In this document: one piece after another, positions 19,053 to 29,642 of the stretch | Position numbering within the stretch: the stretch's first letter is position 1 | How the letters are laid out: each line of letters opens with the position of its first letter | Source of the DNA: Pseudomonas cavernicola | Lineage (GTDB): Bacteria; Pseudomonadota; Gammaproteobacteria; Pseudomonadales; Pseudomonadaceae | DNA length: 64,000 nt | Assembly (NCBI RefSeq): GCF_003596405.1 | Contig: NZ_QYUR01000002.1 | Coordinates: 2,000,501-2,064,500 of the forward strand | Direction of reading: 5' to 3' | Made by a program: the position numbers and the translations under genes | Notes under the pieces: model-generated | Seen by the model: the letters and a program-made list of their open reading frames with translations, nothing else | What the model was told of the DNA's origin: nothing | Database searches by the model: none

Positions 19053-19226
19053 TCAATACCCCCAGAGGTAGAAGCCGGCGACCAGCACCAGCGTCATCAG
19101 GGTGATTGCGGTGTAGTCGGTGGCATTCAGCGCCCCCGGCCATTCGTTGTTGCTCTCCATCTCCTCATAGACGCGGATACGTCTTTCCAACTCTTGCGCT
19201 CTTGCGATGTCCGCTTGGCTGTTCAT
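19053..19226 (-). CDS. Small single-helix membrane protein coupled to the NCS1 permease
   Basis: 57 residues: a charged, helical N-terminal half (QADIARAQELERRIRVYEEM) followed by one membrane helix at about 39-56 (LMTLVLVAGFYLW) ending in GY. The start at 19226 has GAGG nine bases upstream. Only 3 bases separate its stop from the permease start. I do not recognise a named family. Size and coupling recall the small helper subunits that accompany some other transporter families (for example DUF485 or DUF997 proteins next to solute:sodium symporters), so an accessory subunit is the likely role; this is inference. Confidence 0.7.
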   Translation of the reverse strand: MNSQADIARAQELERRIRVYEEMESNNEWPGALNATDYTAITLMTLVLVAGFYLWGY

Positions 19227-19323
19227 CTGGCATAACCTCATATGGTTCTTGTTGTGAGCTACGCGATGCATCCCGGCATATCGACGTTCTGTCGTGCTGC
19301 AGGTAAATGGACTGCCCCGTCTC

Positions 19324-20838
19324 TCAGGGCAGCGTTATCCAGACCGCCTTGGTCTCCAGCAGGTAATCGAGCTGTTCGGGACCGAGATCCTTGCCGAACC
19401 CGGACTGCTTGAAACCACCAAACGGCATCGACGGGTCGATGGTGCTGTGGGCATTGACGTACACCGAGCCCGCTCGCAGCCGCGGGATCAGGCCGTGCAC
19501 GCGGTTGAGGTCGTTGGAATAGAGTGCGGCGGCCAGCCCGTAGGGCGAGTCGTTGGCCAGGGCCAGCGCCTCTTCGTCATTGTCGAAGGGCGCGGTAACC
19601 AGCACCGGGCCGAAGATCTCCTCCTGGACGATGCGCATATCATTGCGGCAATGGGCGAAGATGGTCGGCTCGACGAAGTAGCCGGGGCCCTCGACGGGCT
19701 GGCCGCCGTAATAGACTTCGGCGCCCTCGCGCTTGCCGATTTCGATGTAGTCCAGCACCCGCTCCTGCTGCTGCTTCGACACCAGCGGGCTGATGAAACA
19801 GTCGGGATCGAGGCCTGGCGCCATCTTCAGCGTCCGCGTGTAGGCGACCAGCTCGCGCAGGAACTCGTCGTAGATGCTGCGGTGGATGTAGGCGCGGGTG
19901 CCGGCATCACAGACCTGCCCGGAGTTGAAGAACACCCCGTTGGCCACGGCCTGGGCGGCGGCCGGCAGGTCGGCATCGGCGAGCACGATAACCGGGGACT
20001 TGCCGCCGAGCTCGAGGGTCAACCGTTTCATCTCGTCCACCGCTGCGCGGCCGACGGTGCGGCCGACCGGCGTCGAACCGGTGAAGGTGAGCTTGTCGAT
20101 GCCGGGGTGCGTCGCCATCGCCGCACCGACCACAGTGCCGCGCCCGGTGACGATGTTGACCACCCCGTCCGGGATGCCCGCTTCCTGCACTAGTTCGGCG
20201 AAACGCAGGGCCGACAACGAGGTCAGCTCGGCCGGCTTGACCACCACGGTGCAGCCGGTGGCCAGTGCGGCGCCGAGCTTCCAGGCCATGGTCTGCAGCG
20301 GGAAGTTCCACGGCACGATGGCACCGACCACGCCCACCGGCTCCTTGCGCGTATAGGCCAGGTAGTTACCCGGCAGCGACGGCTCGACGGTGCGCCCGTG
20401 GAGCTTGGTGGCCCAGCCGGCGAAATAACGGAAGGTATCGACCGTGCCCTGGATATCGACGTCGCGCGCATGGGCCACCGATTTGCCCATGTCGATCGAC
20501 TCGATCTCGGCCAACTCGGCGGCGTGGCTCTCGATCAAGTCGGCCAGGCGCTGCAGCAGACGCTCGCGCTCCAGCGGCTTCAGCAGGCGCCAGGTACCAC
20601 CGTCAAACTGTGCACGGGCGGCTTGCACGGCGTGATCGAGATCGGCCGTAGTGCCCATGGGGATACGGGTGATCAGACCCTCGGTCGACGGCTCGATCAC
20701 ATCGGCGGTGCCGCCGTCGCTGGCCTCCACCCAGGCGCCACCGATGAACATCTTCTGGGCTTTGGAGAGGAACCGCTGGGTGGCCTCGGATACCCCGAAT
20801 GTCTGCAGATACTCTTTGACGTTGCTGTCCACTGTCAT
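19324..20838 (-). CDS. NAD(P)-dependent aldehyde dehydrogenase
   Basis: 504 residues, the normal length. All motifs are intact: GVVGAIVPWNFPLQTMAWK (about residues 155-173), FTGSTPVGR for cofactor binding, the general base in LELGGKSP, and the nucleophile in NSGQVCDAGTRAY (about residue 300). C-terminal PFGGFKQSGFGKDLG is also typical. It oxidises an aldehyde to the acid; its closest look-alikes act on aminoaldehydes, betaine aldehyde or phenylacetaldehyde. The ATG at 20838 follows AGAGGGA closely. It sits between the ureohydrolase and transporter genes of the same operon and could oxidise the product of the GMC enzyme. Confidence 0.92.
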   Translation of the reverse strand: MTVDSNVKEYLQTFGVSEATQRFLSKAQKMFIGGAWVEASDGGTADVIEPSTEGLITRIPMGTTADLDHAVQAARAQFDGGTWRLLKPLERERLLQRLADLIESHAAELAEIESIDMGKSVAHARDVDIQGTVDTFRYFAGWATKLHGRTVEPSLPGNYLAYTRKEPVGVVGAIVPWNFPLQTMAWKLGAALATGCTVVVKPAELTSLSALRFAELVQEAGIPDGVVNIVTGRGTVVGAAMATHPGIDKLTFTGSTPVGRTVGRAAVDEMKRLTLELGGKSPVIVLADADLPAAAQAVANGVFFNSGQVCDAGTRAYIHRSIYDEFLRELVAYTRTLKMAPGLDPDCFISPLVSKQQQERVLDYIEIGKREGAEVYYGGQPVEGPGYFVEPTIFAHCRNDMRIVQEEIFGPVLVTAPFDNDEEALALANDSPYGLAAALYSNDLNRVHGLIPRLRAGSVYVNAHSTIDPSMPFGGFKQSGFGKDLGPEQLDYLLETKAVWITLP

Positions 20839-20929
20839 TCCCTCTGGCCGGCGGTTGCGGTCACGCCGAGCCAACTGTTGTTCGATGATCGGCCCGCGCT
20901 CGCACCGAGCACGGCGCTGGTGTCGACGG

Positions 20930-21907
20930 TTAACGGGCGCAGGCGCGCTCGTGGAAGATGAAACCGATGCTGTTCAGCAGCAGTTGTGCGGCGAGAATCG
21001 AGGTGACCCCGGCCGGGTCATAGACGGGCGCGACCTCGACCAGATCCATGCCGACGATGTTGCCTTGGCTGCGCTTGGCCAGGGCCTGGATGATTTCCAG
21101 CACCTCGTAATAGAGGAATCCGCCATGGCTGGGAGTGCCGGTGCCAGGCGCGATGGAGGGGTCGAAGCCATCGATGTCGATGGTGATGTAGTAGTTGACG
21201 CCTTGCGGGATCAGCTCCAACACGCCCTCGGTACCGAGGCGACGGACATCCCGTACCGAAAGGATCTTCGAGCCGGCGGCATGGGCGGCTTCATAGTCAT
21301 CGCGATTGGAAGAAGACACGTTGCGGATGCCCATCTGGGTCATGCCGACGATATGGTTCATTTCCGAAGCGCGGCGCAGCGGATTGCCATGGCCATAGCG
21401 AACGCCATGGCGCTCGTCGACGAAGTCCAGGTGCGCATCGAAGTGGATGATATGGATCGGGCCGCGCCCCTCGAAAGCCTTGATCACCGGCGCGTGAATC
21501 GAGTGATCGCCACCGAGCACCACCGGCATGGTGCCGGCCTCAAGAATCTTGCGGACGGCGAACTCGGTGTTCGCGTTGCTCGTGGCCATGTCGGTATGCA
21601 CGATATCGGCGTCACCGACGTCCACCATACGCACGTCCGACGCGGTCAGGTACATGACGTCATCTTCGTGGTCATAAGCTCCGGCGTGGCCGAAGGAGAA
21701 CAGCGTCGATGCCTCGCGAATCCCGCGTGGCCCAAAACGTGCGCCGGAACGCCACTGGGTACCCATGTCGTTGGGCGCTCCAAGGATGGCCACGTCTGCA
21801 TCGAGCGCATCCCAATCGGTGCACACAGGGGATTTGGCAAAGGTGCAGTGACCTACGAACGGCAGGTTCAAGCGACCTGATTCATAACCGTGCTTCGACA
21901 TGCTCAT
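20930..21907 (-). CDS. Ureohydrolase (agmatinase / guanidinobutyrase family)
   Basis: 325 residues. The dinuclear Mn site is complete: GGDHS, the DxHxD motif in HFDAHLDFVD, and DIDGFDPSIAPGTGTP; the late conserved Glu/Asp lie in VEVAPVYDPAG. The family hydrolyses guanidino compounds (agmatine, 4-guanidinobutyrate, 3-guanidinopropionate) to urea and an amine, in the cytoplasm. Specificity is not readable from sequence. The start at 21907 has GGAG four bases before; 21901 is possible. It is the first gene of the operon, divergent from a LysR regulator 149 bases away, and it is followed 91 bases later by the aldehyde dehydrogenase. Confidence 0.9.
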   Translation of the reverse strand: MSMSKHGYESGRLNLPFVGHCTFAKSPVCTDWDALDADVAILGAPNDMGTQWRSGARFGPRGIREASTLFSFGHAGAYDHEDDVMYLTASDVRMVDVGDADIVHTDMATSNANTEFAVRKILEAGTMPVVLGGDHSIHAPVIKAFEGRGPIHIIHFDAHLDFVDERHGVRYGHGNPLRRASEMNHIVGMTQMGIRNVSSSNRDDYEAAHAAGSKILSVRDVRRLGTEGVLELIPQGVNYYITIDIDGFDPSIAPGTGTPSHGGFLYYEVLEIIQALAKRSQGNIVGMDLVEVAPVYDPAGVTSILAAQLLLNSIGFIFHERACAR

Positions 21908-22017
21908 GCATCTCCACTTCTTGTTATCGGCGAGGGGCGGAGCTAATAAGCGACCGCCGTTGGAGTGACTATGGGCGCAGGTTTTCGTGGAAAAAATGCT
22001 AAACATCAGATACTCAT

Positions 22018-22032
22018 ATCGGCATTACCGAT
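22018..22032. promoter_or_regulatory. Candidate LysR operator, ATCGG-N5-CCGAT
   Basis: A perfect 5-bp inverted repeat with a 5-base centre lies 24 bases upstream of the lysR start codon, in the 149-bp region shared with the divergent ureohydrolase gene. Position and symmetry fit a LysR recognition site. Confidence 0.5.
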
Positions 22033-22056
22033 GCATCAACAGGCGGGAGGTTCGGG

Positions 22057-22971
22057 GTGATTCAACTGCACGATGTCGACCTGAAACTGCTCAGGGTGTT
22101 TGCCACCATCGTCAAATGCGGCGGTTTTTCCGCCGCGCAGGCGGCCTTGAATGCCGGCCAGTCGACCATCAGCGAACAGATGACCCATCTGGAGACCCGG
22201 CTCGGGGTCAAGCTCTGCCAGCGCGGCCGCAGTGGCTTTCGTCTGACCGAGCAAGGCGTAGCGATCCATGAAGCCACCCAGCGCCTGCTATCGGCAGTGG
22301 ATAACTTCTGCATGGATGCCGATGTGCTCAAGCAGTACATCACCGGCAAGCTCAACCTCGGCATCATCGACTCCACCATCAGCGACCCGGACTCGCCCCT
22401 GCCGAAGACCACCCAGCGCTTCGTCTCCAGGGGGCACGACGTGCATCTCAACGTCTATGTCGGCGCCCCCGCGGAACTGGAGGAGCGCGTGCTCGACGGC
22501 CGCCTGCACCTGGCCATCGGGCACTTCCCTATCCACGTTCCCGGCCTGTCGTACTTGCCGCTTTATCAGGAGGCGCTGGGTCTGTATTGCGGTCGGCGCC
22601 ACCCGCTGTTCGGCAGCCAGGCCGAGAGTTCCGAGCTGCTCGAGGAGATCGCCGAGAGCCGTATCGTCGCCAGGGGTTATATGCAGCAATACGACCTGGA
22701 GCATCTAGGCGTCAGCAAGGCGGCGGCCACGGTGGACAACATCGAGGCCCTGGCCATCCTGATCATCTCCGGGGCCTACATCGGCTTCCTGCCCGTGCAC
22801 TTCGCCGCCCAGTGGGTGAGGACCGGCGACATGCAGCAATTGGGGCCGGAGAGCCTGCAACTGATGTCGCCATTCGATGTGATCACTCGTCGCGGCGTGG
22901 CCCCACCGCCGATTCTCCGGGCCTTCCTCGAGGACCTGGCGACCTGTTCGCGCAACCCGGTCCGCGCCTAG
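22057..22971 (+). CDS. LysR-family transcriptional regulator
   Basis: 304 residues. An N-terminal winged helix (LLRVFATIVKCGGFSAAQAALNAGQSTISEQMTHLETRLGVKLC, about residues 10-53, recognised by its FSAAQAALN...STISEQ core) is followed by the two-lobed effector-binding domain. The GTG start at 22057 has GGGAGG six bases upstream. It is divergently transcribed from the ureohydrolase-ALDH-transporter-GMC operon and is the obvious candidate activator of it. The effector is presumably the pathway substrate or an intermediate. Confidence 0.88.
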   Translation: MIQLHDVDLKLLRVFATIVKCGGFSAAQAALNAGQSTISEQMTHLETRLGVKLCQRGRSGFRLTEQGVAIHEATQRLLSAVDNFCMDADVLKQYITGKLNLGIIDSTISDPDSPLPKTTQRFVSRGHDVHLNVYVGAPAELEERVLDGRLHLAIGHFPIHVPGLSYLPLYQEALGLYCGRRHPLFGSQAESSELLEEIAESRIVARGYMQQYDLEHLGVSKAAATVDNIEALAILIISGAYIGFLPVHFAAQWVRTGDMQQLGPESLQLMSPFDVITRRGVAPPPILRAFLEDLATCSRNPVRA

Positions 22972-23063
22972 CACACCCGCGCCGGCTTGCTCGCCACAAG
23001 CGCAGCTGGCCCGGCATACTCCTTCGCCTCGATGGACCGTTCGCCACCCTTGCAGGTTTCCCC

Positions 23064-24584
23064 ATGCGCATCCACGTCACCTTCCTCGACCGCGTCGGCA
23101 TCACCCAGGAGGTCCTCGCCCTTCTCGGCGGCCGCAGCCTGAATCTGGACGCGGTGGAGATGGCGCCGCCGAACGTCTACATCGACGCGCCGACCCTCAG
23201 CCCCGAGGTGCTCGACGAACTGCGCGAGGCCCTGCACAAGGTCGCAGGCGTGCAGGCCGTGACCATCGTCGACATCCTCCCCGGCCAGCGCCGTCACCTG
23301 CAGCTCGACGCCCTGCTGGCCGCCATGAGCGACCCGGTGCTGACGGTGGATCGCGACGGTCTGGTGCTGCTGGCCAACCCGGCCCTGAGCGCCCTTTGCG
23401 GCCATGATCCGGCCGGGCAGCCCCTGGCCGAGCTCTTCGTCGACCCGGCCCTGCCAAAGGCGCTGATCGAGCATGGCTTCCGTCTGCCGCTGCGCGAAGT
23501 CACCCTCAACGGCGAGGCGCTGCTGCTGGATGCCGTGCCGATCAACGAGGGCGAGCACTTGACCGGCGCTCTCCTCACCCTCTACCCGCCCAATCGCATC
23601 GGCGGGCGCCTGGCCGCCCTGCATCACGACCATGCCGAAGGTTTCGATGCCCTGCTCGGCGATTCGCAGCCGATCCGCACCCTCAAGGCCCGCGCCCAGC
23701 GCATCGCCGGCCTCGATGCGCCGCTGCTGATCCATGGCGAAACCGGCACCGGCAAGGAACTGGTGGCCCGTGCCTGCCACGCCATCAGCGCCAGGCGCGA
23801 CGCACCGTTCCTCGCCCTCAACTGCGCGGCCCTGCCGGAGAGCCTGGCCGAGAGCGAACTGTTCGGCTACGCCCCCGGCGCCTTCACCGGCGCCCAGCGC
23901 GGCGGCAAGCCCGGCCTGCTGGAGCTGGCCAACCAGGGCACGGTGTTCCTCGACGAGATCGGCGAGATGTCGCCCTACCTGCAGGCCAAGCTGCTGCGTT
24001 TTCTCAGCGACGGCTGCTTCCGCCGGGTCGGCGGCGACCGCGAAGTGAAGGTCGATGTGCGCATCCTCAGCGCCACCCACCGCGACCTGGAGAGGATGGT
24101 CGGCGCAGGCAGCTTCCGCGAAGACCTGTTCTACCGCCTCAACGTGCTCAACCTGGAAGTGCCGCCGCTGCGCGAACGTGGCCAGGACATCCTGCTGCTG
24201 GCGCACTTCTTCATGCAGCAGGCCTGCACCCAGATCCAGCGCCCGCCCTGCCACCTGGCTCCCGGCACCTACCCGGCGCTGCTCGGCAACCACTGGCCGG
24301 GCAACGTCCGCCAGTTGCAGAACGTGATCTTCCGCGCCGCCGCCATCTGCGAGAACCCGCAGGTGGCGCTCGACGACCTGGATATCGCCAGCACCGCCAT
24401 GGCCCGGCAGGGCGACGGCGAGGTCGGCAGCCTGGAAGAGGCCATGCAAGGTTTCGAGAAGGAGCTGCTGGCCAAGCTCTACCGCAGTTACCCCTCTAGC
24501 CGGCAACTGGCCGCCCGCCTGCGCACCTCGCACAGCGCCATCGCCAACCGCCTGCGCAAATACGGCATTCCCGGCAAGGCCTGA
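23064..24584 (+). CDS. gcsR: Sigma-54-dependent activator of the glycine cleavage operon (GcsR-like)
   Basis: 506 residues with the same architecture as the protein at 14006: ACT-like N-terminus, PAS-like region, AAA+ domain ([23 protein letters not shown]) and a C-terminal helix-turn-helix. It lies directly upstream of gcvH-gcvP-glyA-sdaA-gcvT, the arrangement known for GcsR of P. aeruginosa, which activates these genes with sigma-54 in response to glycine. A -24/-12 promoter precedes gcvH, consistent with that role. Third codon positions look richer in G and C than in the first paralogue. The start is internal to a longer frame that overlaps the lysR gene in another frame; homology begins at [12 protein letters not shown]. 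Confidence 0.9.
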   Translation: MRIHVTFLDRVGITQEVLALLGGRSLNLDAVEMAPPNVYIDAPTLSPEVLDELREALHKVAGVQAVTIVDILPGQRRHLQLDALLAAMSDPVLTVDRDGLVLLANPALSALCGHDPAGQPLAELFVDPALPKALIEHGFRLPLREVTLNGEALLLDAVPINEGEHLTGALLTLYPPNRIGGRLAALHHDHAEGFDALLGDSQPIRTLKARAQRIAGLDAPLLIHGETGTGKELVARACHAISARRDAPFLALNCAALPESLAESELFGYAPGAFTGAQRGGKPGLLELANQGTVFLDEIGEMSPYLQAKLLRFLSDGCFRRVGGDREVKVDVRILSATHRDLERMVGAGSFREDLFYRLNVLNLEVPPLRERGQDILLLAHFFMQQACTQIQRPPCHLAPGTYPALLGNHWPGNVRQLQNVIFRAAAICENPQVALDDLDIASTAMARQGDGEVGSLEEAMQGFEKELLAKLYRSYPSSRQLAARLRTSHSAIANRLRKYGIPGKA

Positions 24585-24597
24585 GCCACGCCCCCTG

Positions 24598-24661
24598 TAG
24601 GAGCGAGCTCTGCTCGCGAAGCCCTTTAAGCAAAAGCATCGCGAGCAGAGCTCGCTCCTAC
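24598..24661. repeat. REP-like palindrome pair, GTAGGAGCGAGC type (copy C)
   Basis: Perfect 22-bp inverted arms (24598-24619 and 24640-24661; GTAGGAGCGAGC... / ...GCTCGCTCCTAC) surround a loop very similar to copy A. It begins 14 bases after the gcsR stop and could also work as that gene's terminator. Confidence 0.85.
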
Positions 24662-24672
24662 TCCAAATCACC

Positions 24673-24784
24673 CGTATCGAAATCGCGACAGCGTATCGAA
24701 TTCAAAACAACCCCTCGTAACCCGCACCATTCGGAGCCTTGCCAGCCCCACGCCCTCAGTTAGCCAAGGCGCTGTATTGAACTC
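24673..24784. promoter_or_regulatory. Candidate upstream activator sites for the gcv operon
   Basis: Three related boxes: CGTATCGAAATC (24673), CGTATCGAATTC (24692) and TGTATTGAACTC (24773). The first two are 19 bases apart. They lie about 70-180 bases upstream of the -24/-12 element, where sigma-54 activators normally bind. Assignment to GcsR is inference, and the spacing of the third box is not helical-phase matched in an obvious way. Confidence 0.4.
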
Positions 24785-24854
24785 ATTACGCAAGCGCATT
24801 CATAACCCACTCAAAAACAAGCCAACCAGCTGATTCTTAAGCAATAAACATGAT

Positions 24855-24870
24855 TGGCACCCGGCTTGCT
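24855..24870 (+). promoter_or_regulatory. Sigma-54 (-24/-12) promoter of the gcv operon
   Basis: TTGGCACCCGGCTTGCT at 24854-24870 matches the consensus TGGCAC-N5-TTGC exactly, with GG and GC correctly spaced. Transcription should begin near 24881, leaving a leader of about 85 bases before gcvH. A sigma-54 promoter agrees with control by the enhancer-binding protein encoded just upstream. Confidence 0.85.
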
Positions 24871-24966
24871 AAAGAACTCCCCCAGCAACGCTCGCTGCCC
24901 GGCACGAGCACCGGAATCATCGTCTGGCACAAGAACCGGGCGAGTCATACCCGTTGAGGAGTTCAC

Positions 24967-25344
24967 ATGACCGAATTGCGTTTTACCGTCAATCACGAAT
25001 GGCTGCGTCTGGAAGCCGATGGTCTGCTCACTGTTGGCATCACCCCCTTCGCCCAGGAAGCGCTGGGCGACGTGGTCTTCGTTCAGCTGCCGGAACTCGG
25101 TGCATACAGCGCCGGCGCGGAAGTCGCGGTACTGGAATCGGTGAAAGCCGCCAGCAACATCGCCATGCCGCTGGACGGCGAAGTGGTCGAAGTGAACCAG
25201 ACCCTGGAAGATTCCCCCGATCTGGTCAACGAGGACGCTCTTGGCTCCGGCTGGTTCTTCCGCATGCGCCCGGCCGACACCAGCCAGCTGGCCGACCTGC
25301 TCGACCAGGCCGGCTATGAAGCACTCGTCAAAGCCAACGGCTGA
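24967..25344 (+). CDS. gcvH: Glycine cleavage system H protein
   Basis: 125 residues. It carries the lipoyl arm that shuttles the aminomethyl group between the P, T and L proteins. The lipoylated Lys is in LESVKAAS (residue 60), and the fold markers EWLRLEADG and [21 protein letters not shown] are present. The ATG follows TTGAGGAG with good spacing. It is the first gene of a five-gene operon whose layout equals the second (gcvH2P2) set of P. aeruginosa. Confidence 0.96.
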   Translation: MTELRFTVNHEWLRLEADGLLTVGITPFAQEALGDVVFVQLPELGAYSAGAEVAVLESVKAASNIAMPLDGEVVEVNQTLEDSPDLVNEDALGSGWFFRMRPADTSQLADLLDQAGYEALVKANG

Positions 25345-25353
25345 GGACCGACC

Positions 25354-28218
25354 ATGCCCATCAAGACCCCTTTCCTCGGCACCGCCAACGAATTCATCGC
25401 GCGCCATATCGGCCCGCGTGACGCCGATGTACAGGCCATGCTCGACCTGCTCGGCTTCGCCGACCTCGAAGCCCTGAGCGCCAGCGTCATCCCCGACAGC
25501 ATCAAGGGCACCAGCGTGCTCGAGATGGGCGCCGGCCAGAGCGAGGCCGACGCCCTCGCCGCGATCAAGGCTATCGCCAGCAAGAACCAGCTGTGCAAGA
25601 ACTACATCGGCCAGGGCTACTACGGCACCCATACGCCCTCGCCGATCCTCCGTAATCTGCTGGAAAACCCCGCCTGGTACACCGCCTATACCCCTTACCA
25701 GCCGGAAATCTCCCAGGGGCGCCTGGAAGCCCTGCTGAACTTCCAGACCCTGATCAGCGACCTCACCGGCCTACCGATCTCCAACGCCTCGCTACTCGAC
25801 GAAGGCACCGCCGCCGCCGAGGCCATGACCTTCTGCAAGCGCCTGTCGAAGAACAAGGCCAGCAACGCCTTCTTCGCCTCGCGCCACTGCCACCCGCAGA
25901 CCCTCGACGTGCTGCGCACCCGCGCAGAACCCCTGGGCATCGAGGTAGTGGTTGGCGACGAAGCCGAGATCACCGACGCCAGCGCCTACTTCGGCGCCCT
26001 GCTGCAATACCCGGCGAGCAATGGCGATGTCTTCGACTACCGCGAACTGGTCGCGCGCTTCCACGCCGCCAATGCCCTGGTGGCGGTGGCGGCCGACCTG
26101 TTGGCCCTGACCCTGCTCACCCCACCCGGCGAATTCGGTGCCGACGTGGCCATCGGCAGCGCCCAGCGCTTCGGTGTGCCGCTCGGTTTCGGTGGCCCGC
26201 ACGCCGCCTACTTCGCCACCCGCGACGCCTTCAAGCGCGACATGCCGGGCCGCCTGGTCGGCGTCTCCATCGACCGCCACGGCAAGCCGGCCCTGCGCCT
26301 GGCCATGCAGACCCGCGAGCAGCACATCCGTCGCGAGAAGGCCACCAGCAACATCTGCACCGCGCAGGTGCTGCTGGCCAACATCGCCAGCATGTACGCC
26401 GTCTACCACGGCCCGCAGGGGCTGACCCGCATAGCCCGGCGCGTGCACCAGCTTACCGCGATCCTCGCCCAGGGCCTGGCCAAGCTCGGCCATGCCGTGG
26501 AGCAGCAAAGCTTCTTCGACACCCTGACCGTCGCCAGCGGCAGCCAGACCGCCGAGCTGCACGCCAAGGCCCGCGCCGCGCAAATCAACCTGCGTGAAGT
26601 GGATGGCGGCCGCCTCGGCCTGTCTCTCGACGAAACCAGCAGCCAGGCCGACATCGAGCAGCTCTGGGCGCTGTTCACCGAGGGCCAGGCGCTGCCGGAC
26701 TTCGCCGCCCTGGCCGCGAGCATCCCCAGCCGCCTGCCGACCGCGCTGCTGCGCCAGTCGGCGATCCTCAGCCACCCGGTATTCAACCGCTACCACTCGG
26801 AAACCGAGCTGATGCGCTACCTGCGCAAGCTGGCCGACAAGGACCTGGCGCTGGACCGCAGCATGATCCCGCTGGGCTCCTGCACCATGAAGCTGAACGC
26901 CGCCAGCGAGATGATCCCGGTGACCTGGGCCGAGTTCGGCAACCTGCACCCCTTCGCCCCGGCCGAGCAGAGCCAGGGCTACCAGCAGCTGACCGACGAG
27001 TTGGAAGCCATGCTCTGCGCCGCCACCGGCTACGACGCCGTGTCGCTGCAACCCAACGCCGGTTCCCAGGGCGAATACGCCGGCCTGCTGGCGATTCGCG
27101 CCTACCACCACAGCCGCGGCGATGATCAGCGCGACATCTGCTTGATTCCCTCCTCCGCCCACGGCACCAACCCGGCCACCGCCAACATGGCCGGCATGCG
27201 CGTGGTGGTCACCGCCTGCGACGCCCGCGGCAACGTCGATATCGCCGACCTGCGCGCCAAGGCCGGGGAGCACAAGGACCGTCTCGCCGCGCTGATGATC
27301 ACCTACCCGTCCACCCACGGAGTGTTCGAGGAAGGCATCCGCGAGATCTGCGCGATCATCCACGACAACGGCGGCCAGGTGTATATCGACGGCGCCAACA
27401 TGAACGCCATGGTCGGCCTCTGCGCACCGGGCAAGTTCGGCGGCGACGTCTCGCACCTGAACCTGCACAAGACCTTCTGCATTCCCCACGGTGGTGGCGG
27501 CCCGGGCGTCGGCCCGATCGGCGTCAAGGCGCACCTGGCGCCCTTCCTCCCCGGTCACGCACAGATGGAGCGCAAGATCGGGGCGGTGAGTGCCGCGCCG
27601 TTCGGCAGCGCCAGCATCCTGCCGATCACCTGGATGTACATCCGCATGATGGGCGGCGCCGGCCTGCGCCGTGCCTCGCAGCTGGCGATCCTCAACGCCA
27701 ACTACATCGCCCGTCGCCTCGAGGAGCACTACCCGGTGCTCTACAGCGGCAGCAACGGCCTGGTGGCCCACGAATGCATCCTCGATCTGCGCCCGCTGAA
27801 GGACAGCAGCGGCATCAGCGTCGACGACGTGGCCAAGCGCCTGATCGACTTCGGCTTCCACGCGCCGACCATGTCCTTCCCGGTGGCCGGCACGCTGATG
27901 ATCGAGCCGACCGAGAGCGAAGCCAAGGAAGAGCTGGACCGTTTCTGCGACGCGATGATCCGCATCCGCGAGGAAATCCGTGCCGTTGAAAGTGGCGAGC
28001 TGGACCGCGAGGACAACCCGCTGAAGAACGCGCCGCACACCGCCGCCGAACTGGTGGGCGAGTGGACCCACCCGTACGGCCGCGAGCTGGCCGTGTACCC
28101 GGTCGCCAGCCTGGTGGAAGCCAAGTACTGGCCGCCGGTCGGTCGCGTCGACAACGTCTTCGGCGACCGCAACCTGGTCTGCGCCTGCCCGTCCATCGAG
28201 GCCTACCAGGAGGCCTGA
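25354..28218 (+). CDS. gcvP: Glycine dehydrogenase (decarboxylating), P protein
   Basis: 954 residues, a full-length single-chain P protein. It decarboxylates glycine with PLP and loads the aminomethyl group on GcvH. The PLP Lys lies in [18 protein letters not shown] (about residue 705), and other signatures are [14 protein letters not shown] near the N-terminus, [10 protein letters not shown] and [11 protein letters not shown]. It starts 9 bases after gcvH with GAGGA just before. Both halves of the internally duplicated structure are present without damage. Confidence 0.97.
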   Translation: MPIKTPFLGTANEFIARHIGPRDADVQAMLDLLGFADLEALSASVIPDSIKGTSVLEMGAGQSEADALAAIKAIASKNQLCKNYIGQGYYGTHTPSPILRNLLENPAWYTAYTPYQPEISQGRLEALLNFQTLISDLTGLPISNASLLDEGTAAAEAMTFCKRLSKNKASNAFFASRHCHPQTLDVLRTRAEPLGIEVVVGDEAEITDASAYFGALLQYPASNGDVFDYRELVARFHAANALVAVAADLLALTLLTPPGEFGADVAIGSAQRFGVPLGFGGPHAAYFATRDAFKRDMPGRLVGVSIDRHGKPALRLAMQTREQHIRREKATSNICTAQVLLANIASMYAVYHGPQGLTRIARRVHQLTAILAQGLAKLGHAVEQQSFFDTLTVASGSQTAELHAKARAAQINLREVDGGRLGLSLDETSSQADIEQLWALFTEGQALPDFAALAASIPSRLPTALLRQSAILSHPVFNRYHSETELMRYLRKLADKDLALDRSMIPLGSCTMKLNAASEMIPVTWAEFGNLHPFAPAEQSQGYQQLTDELEAMLCAATGYDAVSLQPNAGSQGEYAGLLAIRAYHHSRGDDQRDICLIPSSAHGTNPATANMAGMRVVVTACDARGNVDIADLRAKAGEHKDRLAALMITYPSTHGVFEEGIREICAIIHDNGGQVYIDGANMNAMVGLCAPGKFGGDVSHLNLHKTFCIPHGGGGPGVGPIGVKAHLAPFLPGHAQMERKIGAVSAAPFGSASILPITWMYIRMMGGAGLRRASQLAILNANYIARRLEEHYPVLYSGSNGLVAHECILDLRPLKDSSGISVDDVAKRLIDFGFHAPTMSFPVAGTLMIEPTESEAKEELDRFCDAMIRIREEIRAVESGELDREDNPLKNAPHTAAELVGEWTHPYGRELAVYPVASLVEAKYWPPVGRVDNVFGDRNLVCACPSIEAYQEA

Positions 28219-28287
28219 CCTCCCGCACAGCGCCCCGCGCCCGTGAAGGGCAAAGGGCGCCCGACAAGAACAACAGAGGATTGCGCA

Positions 28288-29544
<1,257 letters not shown>

Positions 29545-29642
29545 GAGCTTCTGCTCGGCGCTACCGCTTGCGCGCGCATTTCCCTCTCCCTCCAGAAGAG
29601 AAGCCGCAGGTGGGGAAGCCCGACGAAGCATCGGAGATAACC

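Noticed and set aside
15890..20838. Glycine-betaine synthesis (betA/betB) from the GMC and ALDH genes
   Set aside because: No BetI-type regulator and no BCCT choline transporter are present; the partner genes are an NCS1 permease and a ureohydrolase. Choline as substrate cannot be excluded but is not favoured.
24585..24966. Glycine riboswitch upstream of gcvH
   Set aside because: The leader after the sigma-54 promoter is only about 85 bases and shows no tandem-aptamer layout. Regulation by the adjacent activator explains control.
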